Of a stretch of DNA of 64,000 nt, positions 38,763-51,034 are shown one piece after another. Source of the DNA: Pomphorhynchus laevis (Eukaryota; Acanthocephala; Palaeacanthocephala; Echinorhynchida; Pomphorhynchidae); contig WNNJ02003654.1 in the NCBI GenBank assembly GCA_012934845.2, positions 62,001 to 126,000 on the forward strand, in the 5' to 3' direction. The stretch's first letter is position 1. Each line of letters opens with the position of its first letter. The notes beneath the pieces are model-generated. The model was not told the DNA's origin. It ran no database searches and saw nothing but the letters and a program-made list of their open reading frames with translations. The position numbers and the translations under genes are program-made.

Positions 38763-41700
38763 GTTGCTTAAAAGAACAGCCAGACAAATACCAGAACGCA
38801 AGAAAATCAACTTTAGGGAAACTATAAAATCACTGTGATGTTTGTCACAATCGCAAAGGTATTAATTGTCAAGTTATGAGTTTGCGATGATGTCGAATAG
38901 GTGTCAGAATCAGAAAGGTATATTGAGTAAGTATTCGTTCCATCAAGATATCCTGCTGACATAATTCAGAATAGGATTATTAATGATAAGATTGGTATAT
39001 TTCTATTGCCAATATATTTCCAATGAATGAGAATCTTATTTTAGTAACTTGATAGGTAGCTTAAACAATTCATAAGTAGATTAATGATTGTGTAGTAAAT
39101 AATGAACCGTATAGCATAAGGTTATACTGTGACTTTGATAACGATTTTACAATAGAATTAATAAAATAAATACTTACTCATTTTATGATACCTATTTGAC
39201 ATCATAGTGATCTTATAGGTTCGCTGTAGTTGATCTTCTTGCGTTCTGATATCAGTTTGGCTGTTTTTTGATACAAGTTTAGCAGCGACCTATTGAACCA
39301 GTTTTACTTCAAGGAAGTAAATAATGTACCGTATAACATACATTATGATAACGATTTTACATTAGAATCGATCTTGAACTATTAAAATTCTGTTTATATT
39401 GTATTGGGTCATAGTAAAAATTTGTGTTTCTTAGAATTCTAGAGGATCGTATATCATGTCAACTTAGCAATATTCGATAGTTTTGTGAAAAGATTCAGGT
39501 GAAGCTACTGATCACAATAATTATCGAAGGATATCGTTTCAATTTAATGTTTTTAAACTTTGACTCAAAAGATACAGAATCGAGTATATAATTATAAAAC
39601 TGGGAAGTTACTACCTGATAAACAATTTGGTTTACTGAACAGATCAGTAAACAATTTCAGTAGGGAATAATTTCGGATGGCTAATCTTTGACTATTTCGT
39701 GCACTCAAAGGTTTCCTTGTCGCTTATAGAAGATAAGAAATTTATGACTGAAGGTGAGAAAGTATTTCATTCAATCTAATTGTCAATAAACAGAGATTTT
39801 AGTGATCTCCAGCTAAATATATATTATATATTATTATATATATTATATATATTAGGTACTGGCATTACAAGTCATTTGCCTTGACTAACGCAATGCATAT
39901 ATGTCGTCGCATTGAGCTGATTGCGTCAGCGTACTTGCTCATTCATTGTGACTCTTTTTGCGCAATATGTTTTAATACAAGTTCGGCTTCCTTTGAGAAT
40001 CCAACCAAGGGGGAAAATTAAAGGAATGAAAGAGGCATTTTCAATTGTAACCACTCTTTCCATATATTTAGAGCGCTTTCTATTTTCATGGTATTCGCAT
40101 ATGTTTGCAGGTTTTTGACTGACGTAGGATGGAGCAAAATGATTATGTATACTGACGTCAAAGAACGTCCGCTCCGTTACGCCGCCAAATAGACCTGAAC
40201 ACACAATATCCAAGTGCGCACATAATAATATTTTTTAAGAAAGATATATTATTATACACACCATATAAGCTTACCCGCAAATGGGTCCAAAAAACTAAAT
40301 TAAAATTAATTTTTTAGGTGATATAAGTTTTCGTCACATTGGACGATTGATTGCGGATCTGTCACATTTCGTTATACTCCGGGTACACAGTTTGTCCAAT
40401 ACCGGCGCGAGCAGGATGACCTCTTGTTGAGCGTGCCACCCTGATGCACATCGATGCAGACTTGGCCATAACTACGCTTATTTGCGAGCGTAAGGTTTTT
40501 ATTATATCGCTGTACATGTGTAATCCCTTGCTTGCCTTTAGCGACGCAATTCTTTTGATTGTATGTTCGCCGCCGGTCCTATTGCCCCGTTTCCGGCAAT
40601 GACAAACGGGATGACAGAAGCTCCATTATACCGGTTCACCCTCTCCTCGTACTAAACCCGTTTCGTGTCTCGTGATATTGGAATAGTGTGGAATTGTTGT
40701 CAGAAGCATTTGACGGGGCTAAATTATTAAAAGAGCAAACGTCCAACATAGACGCTCTGTCCAGCTTCCAAACAATCCACGACATTCAACGTCTAGCCTG
40801 ACATCTCGATCTAGTGTTGTTGATGCTTTATTGAAAACCAAACTTTCATCGAGTGGCTGAAGTACTGGCTCGATTGCTACCGCATAGCACACATTTGACA
40901 ATTCATTTTTTTAAATTAGTATACAACAGCCACAATATTAGGTTCCCTCAAATGGGCCTCAAAAAATATTTTAAATTGTTATTGTTATGTATCCGTGGAT
41001 TGCGATCGGTTCATCACCTATCTGATGAGATTATAGAGTTAACCATTCTATTCGGGCGACGATACACAGAGCGGCTTGCTCTTAAGCACATCGAAGCAGA
41101 TTTGGCCAGTGACATGGATAGACGAGATCTGATCCTTGCATACAAACAGAATACTGATCATTGCGCTTGTCTGCTAGTTTCTTTGCGATGGTCTTCAGAA
41201 CCGCAGTAGCCTGAGTTCCCATCCCCCCAACTGATGACATAATGAACGGAACGAAAGATGAGTGTTCGACAAGTTGTACCCTTTCAATATACTTCCTTGA
41301 TTTCCTTCTTTCATGATATTCGTACGATGATACAGTACTGGCATTTGAAGGAGCTTATGTATTAAACATGCAAATGTCCAAAAAGGACCGCTCCAGACGT
41401 GTGCCAAACAAACCGCTCACAACCACATCCAATCGCGCATCAGGATCACGTGTGGTAGTCTCAGCTTCAAAGATAATATTTGGATGAACCAGTTGTAGCA
41501 CAGGCTCTACTCCAACATCATGGCAGATTTCGGTTAACGTTTCGGCAATAATATCTCAAACTATACTATGCCAAATCGTGGGGAGTCCCCCAGTTGGACA
41601 GGACAGTGCATGTGACATGCTCAATGTCTCTCCACATAAGCACACGGTGAAGCTATCTGACGGCAGACCGTTATATCGCACTGATATCGCGTCTCGAAAC

Positions 41701-42260
41701 TCTCTGCATCTCATGCGACTTTCTTTATCGTTCAGATAGGGCATACACAGCTATGATGATTCACCCTTCTCACTGGCAAATTTCAACGCGACTCTAACTT
41801 CAGGGGATAGCTTGTCTCGCAGAGTACTCAACTTTTCCTAAAGAACTCAACTTTAAAGTACTCATTACTTTAAAGACAAATTAATATAAACCTGAAAAAA
41901 AATACATTTTAGAATTGGGCAGATTACTTGTGACACATTACTTTCTATTATACATTATATTTTTCAACATTCAATTTCCTTAATAAAATATCGGTATATT
42001 TTTTATTTGAAATTTAATCAAAACTCACACTTTTTGTTATTAGAATTTGTCATTCAAAATCATATTATTGAAAATCCTATTATGAATTGTGAAAGCAGGA
42101 TATCTTGATTAAAAAATACTAACTAAATATACGTTTCCGATTGTGATACCTATTTGACATAACATTGATCTTATGGCTTCGCTGTAGTTGATCTTCTTGC
42201 TTTCTGGAATCAATCTAGCTGTTCTTTCGATACTAGTTGAGCAGCAACCTAATAAACCAC
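38763..42260. mobile_element. Inverted-repeat-flanked composite, about 3.5 kb
   Basis: The left arm 38763-38965 (AAGAACAGCCAGACA, GAACGCAAGAAAATCAAC, ATCAAGATATCCTGC) is the diverged inverse of the right arm 42085-42260 (GCAGGATATCTTGAT, GTTGATCTTCTTGC, GCTGTTCTTTCG). A third copy, in right-arm orientation, lies at 39180-39310. The interval holds three minus-strand fragments of one retroelement C-terminal region (39890-41810). Whether this is one element or a pile-up of insertions is not clear. Confidence 0.65.
39890..41810 (-). mobile_element. Three successive retroelement C-terminal fragments
   Basis: On the minus strand, 41807-41040 carries FRDAISVRYNG, then a CLCGETLSMSHALSC zinc-knuckle-like motif, GGLPTIWH, VGVEPVLQL, DARLDVVVSGLFG and FVPFI. 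40950-40390 repeats the block from VAIEPVLQPL through DVRLDVECRGLFG. 40215-39890 repeats it from SGLFGGVTERTFFDV through YMERVVTIENASFIPLIF. The domain (CCHC knuckle followed by a nuclease-like D...DV region) is one I associate with a widespread animal retroelement family. Each piece is partial and decayed, all in the same orientation. Confidence 0.7.
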
Positions 42261-42284
42261 ATATAGGCGGGACTCATCAGTTGA

Positions 42285-42830
42285 CGTATCTGCATCATCG
42301 TTGTTTCGTCCCTCAGATGGCACTATATTGACGATAAACATGGTGGTCGTACATCAGATTGAAATGATGCCGTGAAATCATTTTGTTAATAGTCGGCTAA
42401 ATTTCATTTTGTTGAGAAATTTCAGTACCTCTTGACTAACTTGTATTTTAGCTGGCTACATAATAGCTTCAGCTATAAGGTCGCATTACGACAGAAAGCA
42501 TGCTGTCAGACAACACCACAGTGCGGTACTCATGAGTGAACGTCCTTGTATCATCGTTGTTTCGTCCCTCAGAATGCACTATATTGACGACAAGACGATT
42601 TCAATGCATCATTTCAATCTGATGGAGGACCACCATGTTTATCGTCAGTATAGCACATGGTAAGTGTCGAAACAACGAGGATGCAGGTACTTCTACTAAT
42701 GAGTCTAGCATTGTGGAGTTGTCTGGACAGCATGCTTTCTGTCGTAATGCAACCTGATAACTGAAGCTATTATGTAGCCAGCTAAAATACAAGTTAGTCA
42801 AAGAGGTCCGGAAATATCTTAACAAAATAA
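42285..42830. mobile_element. Large foldback (imperfect palindrome)
   Basis: The left arm 42290-42536 is inverted at 42598-42828. The block ATCATCGTTGTTTCG...ACTATATTGACGA has inverse TCGTCAGTATAGCACATGG...CGAAACAACGAGGATGC. The block CTAACTTGTATTTTAGCTGG...ACGACAGAAAGCATGCTGTC has inverse GACAGCATGCTTTCTGTCGT...AAATACAAGTTAG. A direct partial repeat (42546-42595) sits at the centre. No coding capacity. Confidence 0.85.
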
Positions 42831-42839
42831 TCTTTTAAA

Positions 42840-45290
42840 AATTTTGTGAAGGACGAATAAAATAATAATTATAATGTTTGAGTTAATATATAATTAACTT
42901 CTAACCTGCTTTTAAGCAAAAATAGTTTGTATACCATTAATTCTTCTATGCTTTAAAGGTACCGAAACGATGGATGAAGCGGTACGAAACCGTTGTTGTA
43001 TCTAATGAAAGTACAGAAAAATATTTAAATGTTGAATAAAGAACGTTAAAAATTATTAAAGAAAACATGTATTTAAGCGGTAGATTGTACATTTTTTGGA
43101 ATACATATTTTAAAAGTTTACGGAATTTTGAAAAATTGCTGATGGATTTTTTTTATAAAAAATCGATTTTTTCACGAAAACTACCATCATTTATTCCAGT
43201 TGATGCAAAAAATTTATAGCTGGTTATTGAAATTTAAAATTCCTATTTATTATTTTAGAATTATAAATAATAAGTGCTTAATCTTATAAAATAATTAATT
43301 GATAATATAATCACGGATGAATTACCGATAAATTATAAATTATAAAAATTTAAAATATTGGCTTTCGTTTTTAGAAATATTAATAAGCTGATCAAGACTC
43401 TCGGAATAATAACGCTAAACTTATAAGATAATTATTTTCAAAATTATTAAATTATAATGTGCCTCGTCGATTTCAAATTAAAATGTGACTGGTTGATTTA
43501 ACATACACTTTTCGGTTAAAAGCTACTTTCATCTGTTTACGATACCGAATGCTAGAAGTAACGGTGTCGTCAAACAACTGTTTTTTTCGTTGGCAGTAGG
43601 ACAACTGTTTTTGCAATTATTTAGGACAAGGACCAAGTTATAATTATTTATACAGCAACCGACTTGGCTGCCACGAAGCAGGTTATTAATAAGTCACTTG
43701 ATCTATATGCGGTTACATCATACGGCTTTTTCAAAGAAGCCGTATGATTTTTAATCGTATGAGAATATAAGGCAAAACTACGTAGTCATCGAATGTTAAC
43801 TTATCAACGTCAAATTTACTGAAATTAACTCTATGACAATTGTATTTAAATTACCTTACAAAAACAATCAGTCTACTTTGCTCAATGCAAAATATAGAAG
43901 GAAAATTTAAAGTGTATTCTCTACATGATTTCACTGAGAATTTTAAATACAATAAAACCTTTCTTATTTATTGATATGTCAGCAATAAGCCAAACATGTT
44001 TAATTTAGACTTTAGAAAAATAAATTTCCTTTTGTAATTTTAATCTAATTTCATGAATATAAGTAATCTAATTTATAAAGAGTTGTAAGCATCACAGATT
44101 GTATAAGATATCGAAACTCTCTTCAATAAAGTAAGAATGTATCAATAAGGTAAAATATAAAAACAATTATTTTGTTACGTTGAAAAATAATAAATACATT
44201 GACGATTAAAAAATAATTTATTTTCTATTAAACAATAAATTTTATTTTGATGTAAATTTTGTTTTATTCCTTATTTCTTAATTTTTTTGCTGCATTTTTG
44301 TGTTCACATAAAATATATGAAAATATTTTATCTTAAATAATTAAAATAAAATGATTTTAAAGCTTTGGACAATCTAAAAACCATTTTGTAAAGTGTTTTG
44401 TCTTGAGAATGATAATTTTAAAGAATAAAATAATTTGTAAAAAACAAATCGATCCTTCCGTTCAATCAAAATTAAAATGTAATAACAGTTATTTAATAAT
44501 ACAAGTAACTTTACGATTACTTCCCATTGTAGTTTATGATAATATCTTTTAAGTATATTTTAAGTTATTTTATTAAAAATTTAATAAAAATTTCCGAAAG
44601 GAGAGATAATTTTCGAACTCACTCGAGCGCAATAAAAACACGTCGCGTTAAAGAACGAAAATTACCAAAACAGTGTTCTGGTAGTTTTGGATAGATTTGT
44701 TAGCTTATAAAATAAAAAATTATTAGAGTTAAATACACATAAATCATCAATACATCGAAACATGTATTTCATATTTTTATATAATTTAGATTTATTTTTT
44801 AAACAGTTATGAACAAATCCATATTCTATAAAGCTTTAAAAAGGTCAGCTTTAATTGAAGTACTTACTTAATAAATAATGCAAAATTTGAAAATAAGTCT
44901 TAAAGACGACACTATTTTTGATGTCACTTTTTTTTGTAAAATTACAGTAGTCATTTCCCATTAAGCTCACTTATTATTAATTTAATAATAAGTGAACTTT
45001 ATTACGATAAATTTGTTCACTTATTGGATAAAAATTATTAAAGTTAGACACACATATATAATCAATATATCGAAACATATATTTCAAATATTTATAATTC
45101 TTTAAAGTATAAAATAGTTTAAATTGAAGTTAATTTAATGTTCATATCTAGATATATACCTTCTTTATAATTAATATTGGTTTTATTAATATTGTTAGCT
45201 TATAGAATAAAAAATTATTTGAGTTATATATATTGCCTTTAAGTAGGCAATTGCCTTCTTAAAGGCAATATGTTTGTTATTATGTTAATT
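42840..45290. other. AT-rich region, no recognised genes
   Basis: No supported exon. It contains one of two copies of a short repeat (about 44600-44690 and 45690-45770: AAAACACGTCGCG...AACGAAAATTACCAAAACA) and a palindrome near 44965-44998 (TCACTTATTATTAA and its inverse). Confidence 0.6.
43719..43746. repeat. Short perfect hairpin
   Basis: CATACGGCTT (43719-43728) pairs with AAGCCGTATG (43737-43746) over an 8-base loop. It is isolated in AT-rich DNA. Confidence 0.75.
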
Positions 45291-45299
45291 TATGTTAAT

Positions 45300-45670
45300 T
45301 TTTTGTTATTTTTGTTAATTTATGTTTGTTATTTTTATTTGATTTTCAGTTTTATCTTATATATTAGTGTTCCAACGATTTATCTTAAATGTATTTAAGC
45401 TTTCGCTATAATTTAGCTCACCGAAGTAAGATTGTAGAAAGAATTGTAAAATTTCTTATTCTTGACAAAGTTATTACAAAGTATACCAACAGTTGCTATT
45501 ATATAGTTATCATTTAATTTATATATGTCTTTATAAATTTTTCTATTTTATAATAGTTTCTTATTTTATTTGATTTTTAATCTAAAAAAAAACAAATTAT
45601 AATTAATATATAATATTTCCCAATTTTAATCTTTGATGTATTTAAGCTTTCGTTAAATCAAATTACTAAT
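45300..45670 (-). mobile_element. Penelope-like element remnant (N-terminal part)
   Basis: On the minus strand, broken frames around 45460-45600 give KDIYKLNDNYIIATV, matching KDMYTEPSKLEDNYIITII in the copy at 37071-37514. It is heavily decayed and non-coding now. Confidence 0.6.
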
Positions 45671-46209
45671 CAAATCAACGTACTATAGTAAGCAGAGATA
45701 ATTTTTGAACTCACTTGGGAGAAATGAAAACACGTCGCGATAAATAACGAAAATTACCAAAACACAGTCTTTCAAAAACTGAAAAACAATCGCAATCACA
45801 ATCGGTAGTTTTCGTTATTAAAATTATTTGGTTAATAATACAAAATTTAAATAAAAATAACTGATTTTTATCAGTTATTTCTGTTTTAACGATTTGAGGT
45901 TATGTTAATTTATGTTAATTTTTTGTTATTTTTATTAATTTATGTTTGTTATTTTTATTTGATTTTCAGTTCTATCTTTTTCGTTATTAAAATTATTTGG
46001 TACAAATAATACAAAATTATGATTTGAGGTGAAAAAGCAAAAATTAAATTTTATATCCAAAAGTTTAAGTAATGAACTATTTACTTACTACTAAATCTAA
46101 AAGTTTGATTGCTACTTATCTAACTTTGATAATACTTTCTAACAAAAGTATTTTTTTCTGGTAATTTATATGAAAACAAAGTATTAACAAAAATATTAGT
46201 TGAAGTGTG

Positions 46210-46470
46210 TTAAAATTACTTTAAGTAATATATAAATATATGAATATATATATATATAAATATATATAAATAAATATTTCTTTATTTATATATAAATAAA
46301 AATATAACAAAAAAATTTGTTAAATAAAATATATTAAAATAAATATATAAATAATAAATATTAAATGTTTATATATAAATATTTATATATAAAAAATTTA
46401 TATATAAATATTATATTATATATAAATATTTAGACATAAATATTTATATAAAAATTTTTTTATGTAAATA
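46210..46470. repeat. AT-only simple sequence
   Basis: Long runs of TATATAAATATT-type sequence with almost no G or C. Low complexity; any coding call here is meaningless. Confidence 0.9.
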
Positions 46471-46935
46471 TATATTAATACTTGTTATTTGTCTAAATAT
46501 AGATGTCCCTACTTTTAAATAATTTTGATTTATCAAAATATTTAAGGATTCTATTAATTCAATTTTATCCATATATTTATATTTACTTGATAGTTTAATT
46601 TTTGTTAGATAGGCGTTATAATTATTATAACATATATATGTATATCTTTTCCGAATATAAGTTAATTAATTTTACTAACGCTTCTTTAATATCTACTAAA
46701 TCTAGATTTGTATAATAGCGTACTAAAATCGTATGTATTTATATTTTGAAAATTTATTCCTTTTGTCTGCTCTAAAAATTCTTTTGTTGAATTAATACTG
46801 AAATAGTGTTTTATACCAGTACTAATTTCGATTACCTTGCAATATTTTTTAAAGTGTGCTTTAATCACTTTAAGTATTTTATTCATATAGACAGAAAGTT
46901 GTTTTAATGTACATTTAAACGCACTACCATATCTT
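46470..46935 (-). mobile_element. Penelope-like element fragment (reverse transcriptase)
   Basis: The minus frame 46686-46886 (MNKILKVIKAHFKKYCKV, then NINTYDFSTLLYK) is nearly identical to 32587-32811 but changes frame just after motif A. Downstream sequence (46470-46680) continues the RT in broken frames. Confidence 0.85.
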
Positions 46936-47470
46936 ATCCATTATAGAAGAATGACGTTTAATAATTGTTTCTAAATTTAAATTACTACATTCATATGTTG
47001 TGTTTATATTTAAATCATTATAATTAACTTCTTTCATCAAAATTATTAGTTAAAGTGTTTTATAATTACTATAAGTATTTTATATAATATAAATTCCAAT
47101 AGATTATAAGTATAGTTTTATTACATGATTAAACCTTTATACACTTTTTATCATTTTATCACTGTGCACACCGAACAGTGACTTGTAAGTCACTGTTCAG
47201 TGTGCTTTAATTACTTAATTAGTCACTGTGTTTTAATTACTTTAAGTATTTTATTCATATGGACAGAAAGTGGTTTTACTGTACATTTAAAAGCACTACA
47301 TATGAACCTAGGTTTTATTGGATTTTTATGTAATTTTGGATTCCAATATAATATAGGTATAGTTTTATTATCTGATTCAACCTTTATACCCTTTTTATCC
47401 ATTGTAGAACAATGACTTTTAATATTTGTTACTAAACCTACATCACTACGCTTATATGTATCTTTTAAAT
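46936..47470 (-). mobile_element. Penelope-like element fragments
   Basis: On the minus strand 47460-47225 reads SHCSTMDKKGIKVESDN, LYWNPKLHKNPIKPRFIC and KPLSVHMNKILKVIK. A palindrome (47166-47205) interrupts it, and 46936-47040 repeats part of the preceding block. Together with 46470-46935 this looks like two overlapping decayed copies. Confidence 0.75.
47166..47205. repeat. 19 bp inverted repeat inside a Penelope-like fragment
   Basis: GCACACCGAACAGTGACTT and AAGTCACTGTTCAGTGTGC pair with one mismatch around a 2-base spacer. The arms contain the element's own AACAGTGACTTGTAA stretch, so it probably arose by a local inversion during decay. Confidence 0.85.
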
Positions 47471-48016
47471 TGTTGTTAGGGACTTTCTTTTAAAAGTGGA
47501 ATAATGGAAAAATGTTATTATCACGAAATCTAAACAAATAAATATCTGATTTTATGCTTAATAGTTTAAATTTAAACAATTTTTATAGAATTTGATCAAA
47601 TTTCAGACAAAATTTTTATTAAAAAATTGCCAAAATTTGTAATGATATTGTTCTTAACATTTTCATATTTGTTTAATAAAAAAATAAAAACGTGGTCTTG
47701 CAGAAATAATTATATTACACAGATATATTGCATAAAAATCAAGATTATTTTAATTGAAGTTATTAATCTGAACCAAACCAATAACTTATTTACTTATTAA
47801 CCAGATTTTTATGGAATTCACAGTTTAATAAAAACAATTGAATACTGTGTTTAAAGTTGTAGGTCTATGTTAACAGGAGCAAAATTTGTAAGGAATGATC
47901 TGCCACAACCAGAAGAATGTCAACTCACAGATGCAATCAAGATAAATTAAATTATTGTATAAATATTTAATATACTAGATAATAGTCAAATAATTATCAA
48001 TATTAATATTAATTTG

Positions 48017-48766
48017 CTATTTTTTGGTTACCTTGCAAATATTCCGCTTTCGTGATCCTTTTAACGTCTTCAATTGATTTTCCATGGTACTGTTATTGCT
48101 ATCTTTAATAATATGTTCCAATTCATCAATGTATGAAATTGCTCCTTTTAGAATTTCAACTTTGGGGATTTTTTGACTTGAATTCGTGCACGTTCTAGAT
48201 TTTAACGATTCGAAAGCATCATTCACTTTTCTTAATCTTCTTCGCTCTCTCATGGTTGCTGCTTTTCTACGATCGTCATTTGAATTCGCTTTTACTCTTT
48301 TCTGTATTTTAGTATTTGATGTCCACTGATTAACAGATTCAGCTTTCTCTGAAATTTGTGACCAGAGTAGAGGTTGCATTTCTTGTGATTGATATTCATC
48401 AAAAATCGGATACGTCTTTCTTTCTAATTCGGTAGAAACAAGTGCAAACGAACAATATTGGTTTCGCTGATCCTGGTAAGGGGCGGATGGCATATATTGG
48501 CTGCATTTATATGAAATATTTTGATTATCTGCATAATATGCTTGGCAGTTAATTAAGTTGTTTCCATAGTTGTCATTGTATGCTTCGCCCTTATTATATA
48601 TTTTAACACAAGGTCTATCTTCATTTTGATGTGGCAAGCATATCCGTGGATGGCGATATAACTGATGAACAGTTGCTCCTTCCTTAATCGAATTGTTTTC
48701 TCGGGATAACAATTCTGTAAAACAATTTAACTGTTGATCATAATATAATCTATCGTTTGTATACAT
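48017..48766 (-). CDS. MyoD/nautilus-family myogenic bHLH transcription factor
   Basis: Intact single-exon ORF of 249 aa, ATG at 48766, TAG at 48017. Residues 164-217 form a bHLH domain. The basic region [19 protein letters not shown] keeps the Ala-Thr pair and the lysine (RKVN) that define myogenic specificity in MyoD proteins. Helix 1 is [11 protein letters not shown], the loop is TNSSQK, and helix 2 is [18 protein letters not shown]. Just before it, PLLWSQ (132-137) resembles the Trp-containing LLWACK element of the MyoD His/Cys region, but the cysteines are gone. The N-terminal half is Tyr/Asn/Gln-rich and not conserved. Expected role: nuclear, dimerises with an E-protein, binds CANNTG and drives muscle genes. 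No intron is visible, unlike many relatives. It is the clearest functional host gene here. Confidence 0.93.
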   Translation of the reverse strand: MYTNDRLYYDQQLNCFTELLSRENNSIKEGATVHQLYRHPRICLPHQNEDRPCVKIYNKGEAYNDNYGNNLINCQAYYADNQNISYKCSQYMPSAPYQDQRNQYCSFALVSTELERKTYPIFDEYQSQEMQPLLWSQISEKAESVNQWTSNTKIQKRVKANSNDDRRKAATMRERRRLRKVNDAFESLKSRTCTNSSQKIPKVEILKGAISYIDELEHIIKDSNNSTMENQLKTLKGSRKRNICKVTKK

Positions 48767-48843
48767 TGAATTTAGTCTCTACATTCACTAATTTTCAATA
48801 AACAGATTTCCAGTCTATTTGTTTTGTAAAATTAAATAAAGAC

Positions 48844-48915
48844 ATTTTATATTTAAATTATCAACGAATCTAGTTTTAACTGTAGTTTTATTTCACTATT
48901 TTGATTGGTCAGATG
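48844..48915 (-). promoter_or_regulatory. Possible promoter of the MyoD-family gene
   Basis: On the minus strand a TATA-like AAATATAAAATG lies at 48844-48857, about 80 bases before the start codon. An E-box (CATCTG, 48910-48915) and a CCAAT box (GACCAATC, 48903-48910) lie upstream of that. An E-box would fit the autoregulation known for this family, but such short motifs are common by chance. Confidence 0.35.
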
Positions 48916-48919
48916 TCTT

Positions 48920-50510
48920 TCTCGGAGAAAGAAAAAGGTACGCTATATCATTAGCCATTAAAGTAAATGAAATTGTATTTACTAATGACCGTATACGCAG
49001 ATATATAAAAGTCAAGCGACGACCTTTTACATAATGCCAAATCAAGCGACTTTATCACATTGTTTCCATAGGCGATTAATTGCATATTAGACATATCTAC
49101 TAGCTAAAGTGCATAAAGATTAATTAAAAAACTGACAAGAATCTAAGTTGAATGGTTTACAAATTGCAATCATTAAATTAACAGATATAGTGTTGCGTAA
49201 CTTTGTACGTTCTTTCAGTTGTCAATTTTAGGAAAACATACCTGACTATTTGTGGAGTTTTTTCTTTTAACGTCAAAATTGATTTATAGCTTTTGATTTT
49301 CTGATGAAAAACTACTTTTTTTGCGTAGAAAATTAATGATAAATTTACTAAAAGACGTCGTGATTGTTTAATTAAATCATTCGTAAATCTAGGTGAAAGT
49401 AAGATTTTTATTTTATAGCAAAAGCTATTTTTTGTAGTAAATAAATAATAATTAACTAATAAAAAAATAATAAAGTTAATTTATTTTAAATAAAAAATTA
49501 CTAATAACAAGTTTAACTCATTATTGTAATTTATTAAATCGATTTTAACTCATATGTTAAAATATATGTATAAAACAAAATTAATTGAATCAGCTAATTG
49601 AATATAATTAATTATAATTGATTTTTAATATTTTAATTAAAAATAGTCATTAAATAAACAATTTTAATAAAAATTATTAAAAGTTATTTATTATTAACGA
49701 ATTCAAAATTAAAACGAACATTGAAAATACAATTAATAATCAATATTTCCTGGTTGCTCCAAATCAGGCGACATCAAGAGAACAAGTAAGATGCTGAAAG
49801 TTAGCGCAATAACATCTTAAGAAGTCCACACAAACACTTGTTACATTTTAAAAATAGCTTGTTTTGAAGATAAAATGTGTCGTTACTGATCAAATATGCT
49901 TAACGTTATAAATGCTGAATTCTTACCAAAATCGTAATCGGATAGCAGCTGTACCCAACGGTGTCAATAAGAAAGTTGGATTTAATTTACTAAAACGCTA
50001 AAGGTTTTAGTGAATTTTTAAATCATTATAAGAAATTATTATACCTAATAATTTACCTAATTTAGATAAGTTTTTCCTAAGATTAGTTTTCTTTAAGATT
50101 ACAAGATTATTATAATAATCTATAAGATTATTACAATAATCTTTCTTCAATATAGCAAACATTGAAGTATTTGTCTTTAGAACGCTAAAACATCAAAAAT
50201 TTCAAAGTATAGAGTACAAACTGGAATGTTGATGTTTTTTCAATTGTAACAATGTTTGCGTAGGTATATTAAATTATAACTAATTATGTTTACTCTGTGA
50301 CCATTAAAGATTTTAATACAATCGTAACTAGTTAAGAGTTTTGCGATCCCACGATTAGCATCAAATGATTGGTCACTGGCAATGATTCTTATTTGTTATT
50401 AGCTATTGACTTTAAACGTTCAATGTTTATGTGCTCTACTTTCAACTGAATTGAAAATTGCAAACTTTCAAAATAATTTGAAAATAGATTATGTTCACTA
50501 CTATATATCA
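48920..50510. other. AT-rich intergenic region
   Basis: No supported gene. TATATAAAAG near 49004-49013 on the + strand has no ORF after it. Confidence 0.55.
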
Positions 50511-50514
50511 ACTT

Positions 50515-51000
50515 GTACATTACGACTTTTGCTTATTTTAAGAATCTTTAATTTAGAATCAATAATTTCTCAATTAAAATAATTAATCGTTAAATTAAAT
50601 ATTTAATGCTTAAAATGCAACATGAATATTGGGTTCGATCGTCGACGCGTCTGCAGCCCAGAGAGACGCCTAGATAATTGGAAAGCGTTGATGAGGGATC
50701 GCAAAGGTCAACGTTTGATCGATGTCCGTCAACAATTTGGATGACGAAGAAACCACTGCTGACGAAGATATCTCCGATATTTAGACAATGAACAGCAACG
50801 GAGAAATTTCGAAATCGAGCCGCGAAAATCAAAACTATAGTGTATCATCAATCGATATTGAACCGTTCAAGATGCGTATTCGTTTGGGTGCTAAACCGGC
50901 AGAACTTGTGTAATACGACTTTATGTGCTTTACTAAAGAATCTTTAGTTAGAATCAATGACTCCTTCGTTTTAAATAATTAAACGTTAGATTAAATTTTT
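50515..51000. repeat. Direct repeats flanking a coding-like remnant
   Basis: About 80 bases at 50520-50600 (ACGACTTTTGC...GAATCTTTAATTTAGAATCA) recur diverged at 50917-51000. The 317 bases between are GC-richer and read on the + strand in two frames: RRLDNWKALMRDRKGQRL, then, shifted, DEETTADEDISDI and EPFKMRIRLGAKPAELV before a stop. I do not recognise the protein. Confidence 0.5.
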
Positions 51001-51034
51001 CCGATGGTGGCACGATATTATCCTCACATGTATT

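Noticed and set aside
39921-40118. Plus-strand open frame
   Set aside because: It is the antisense shadow of the minus-strand retroelement fragment at 39926-40213.
46210-46470. Possible origin or matrix-attachment region because of extreme AT content
   Set aside because: Simple-sequence AT content alone is not evidence for either.
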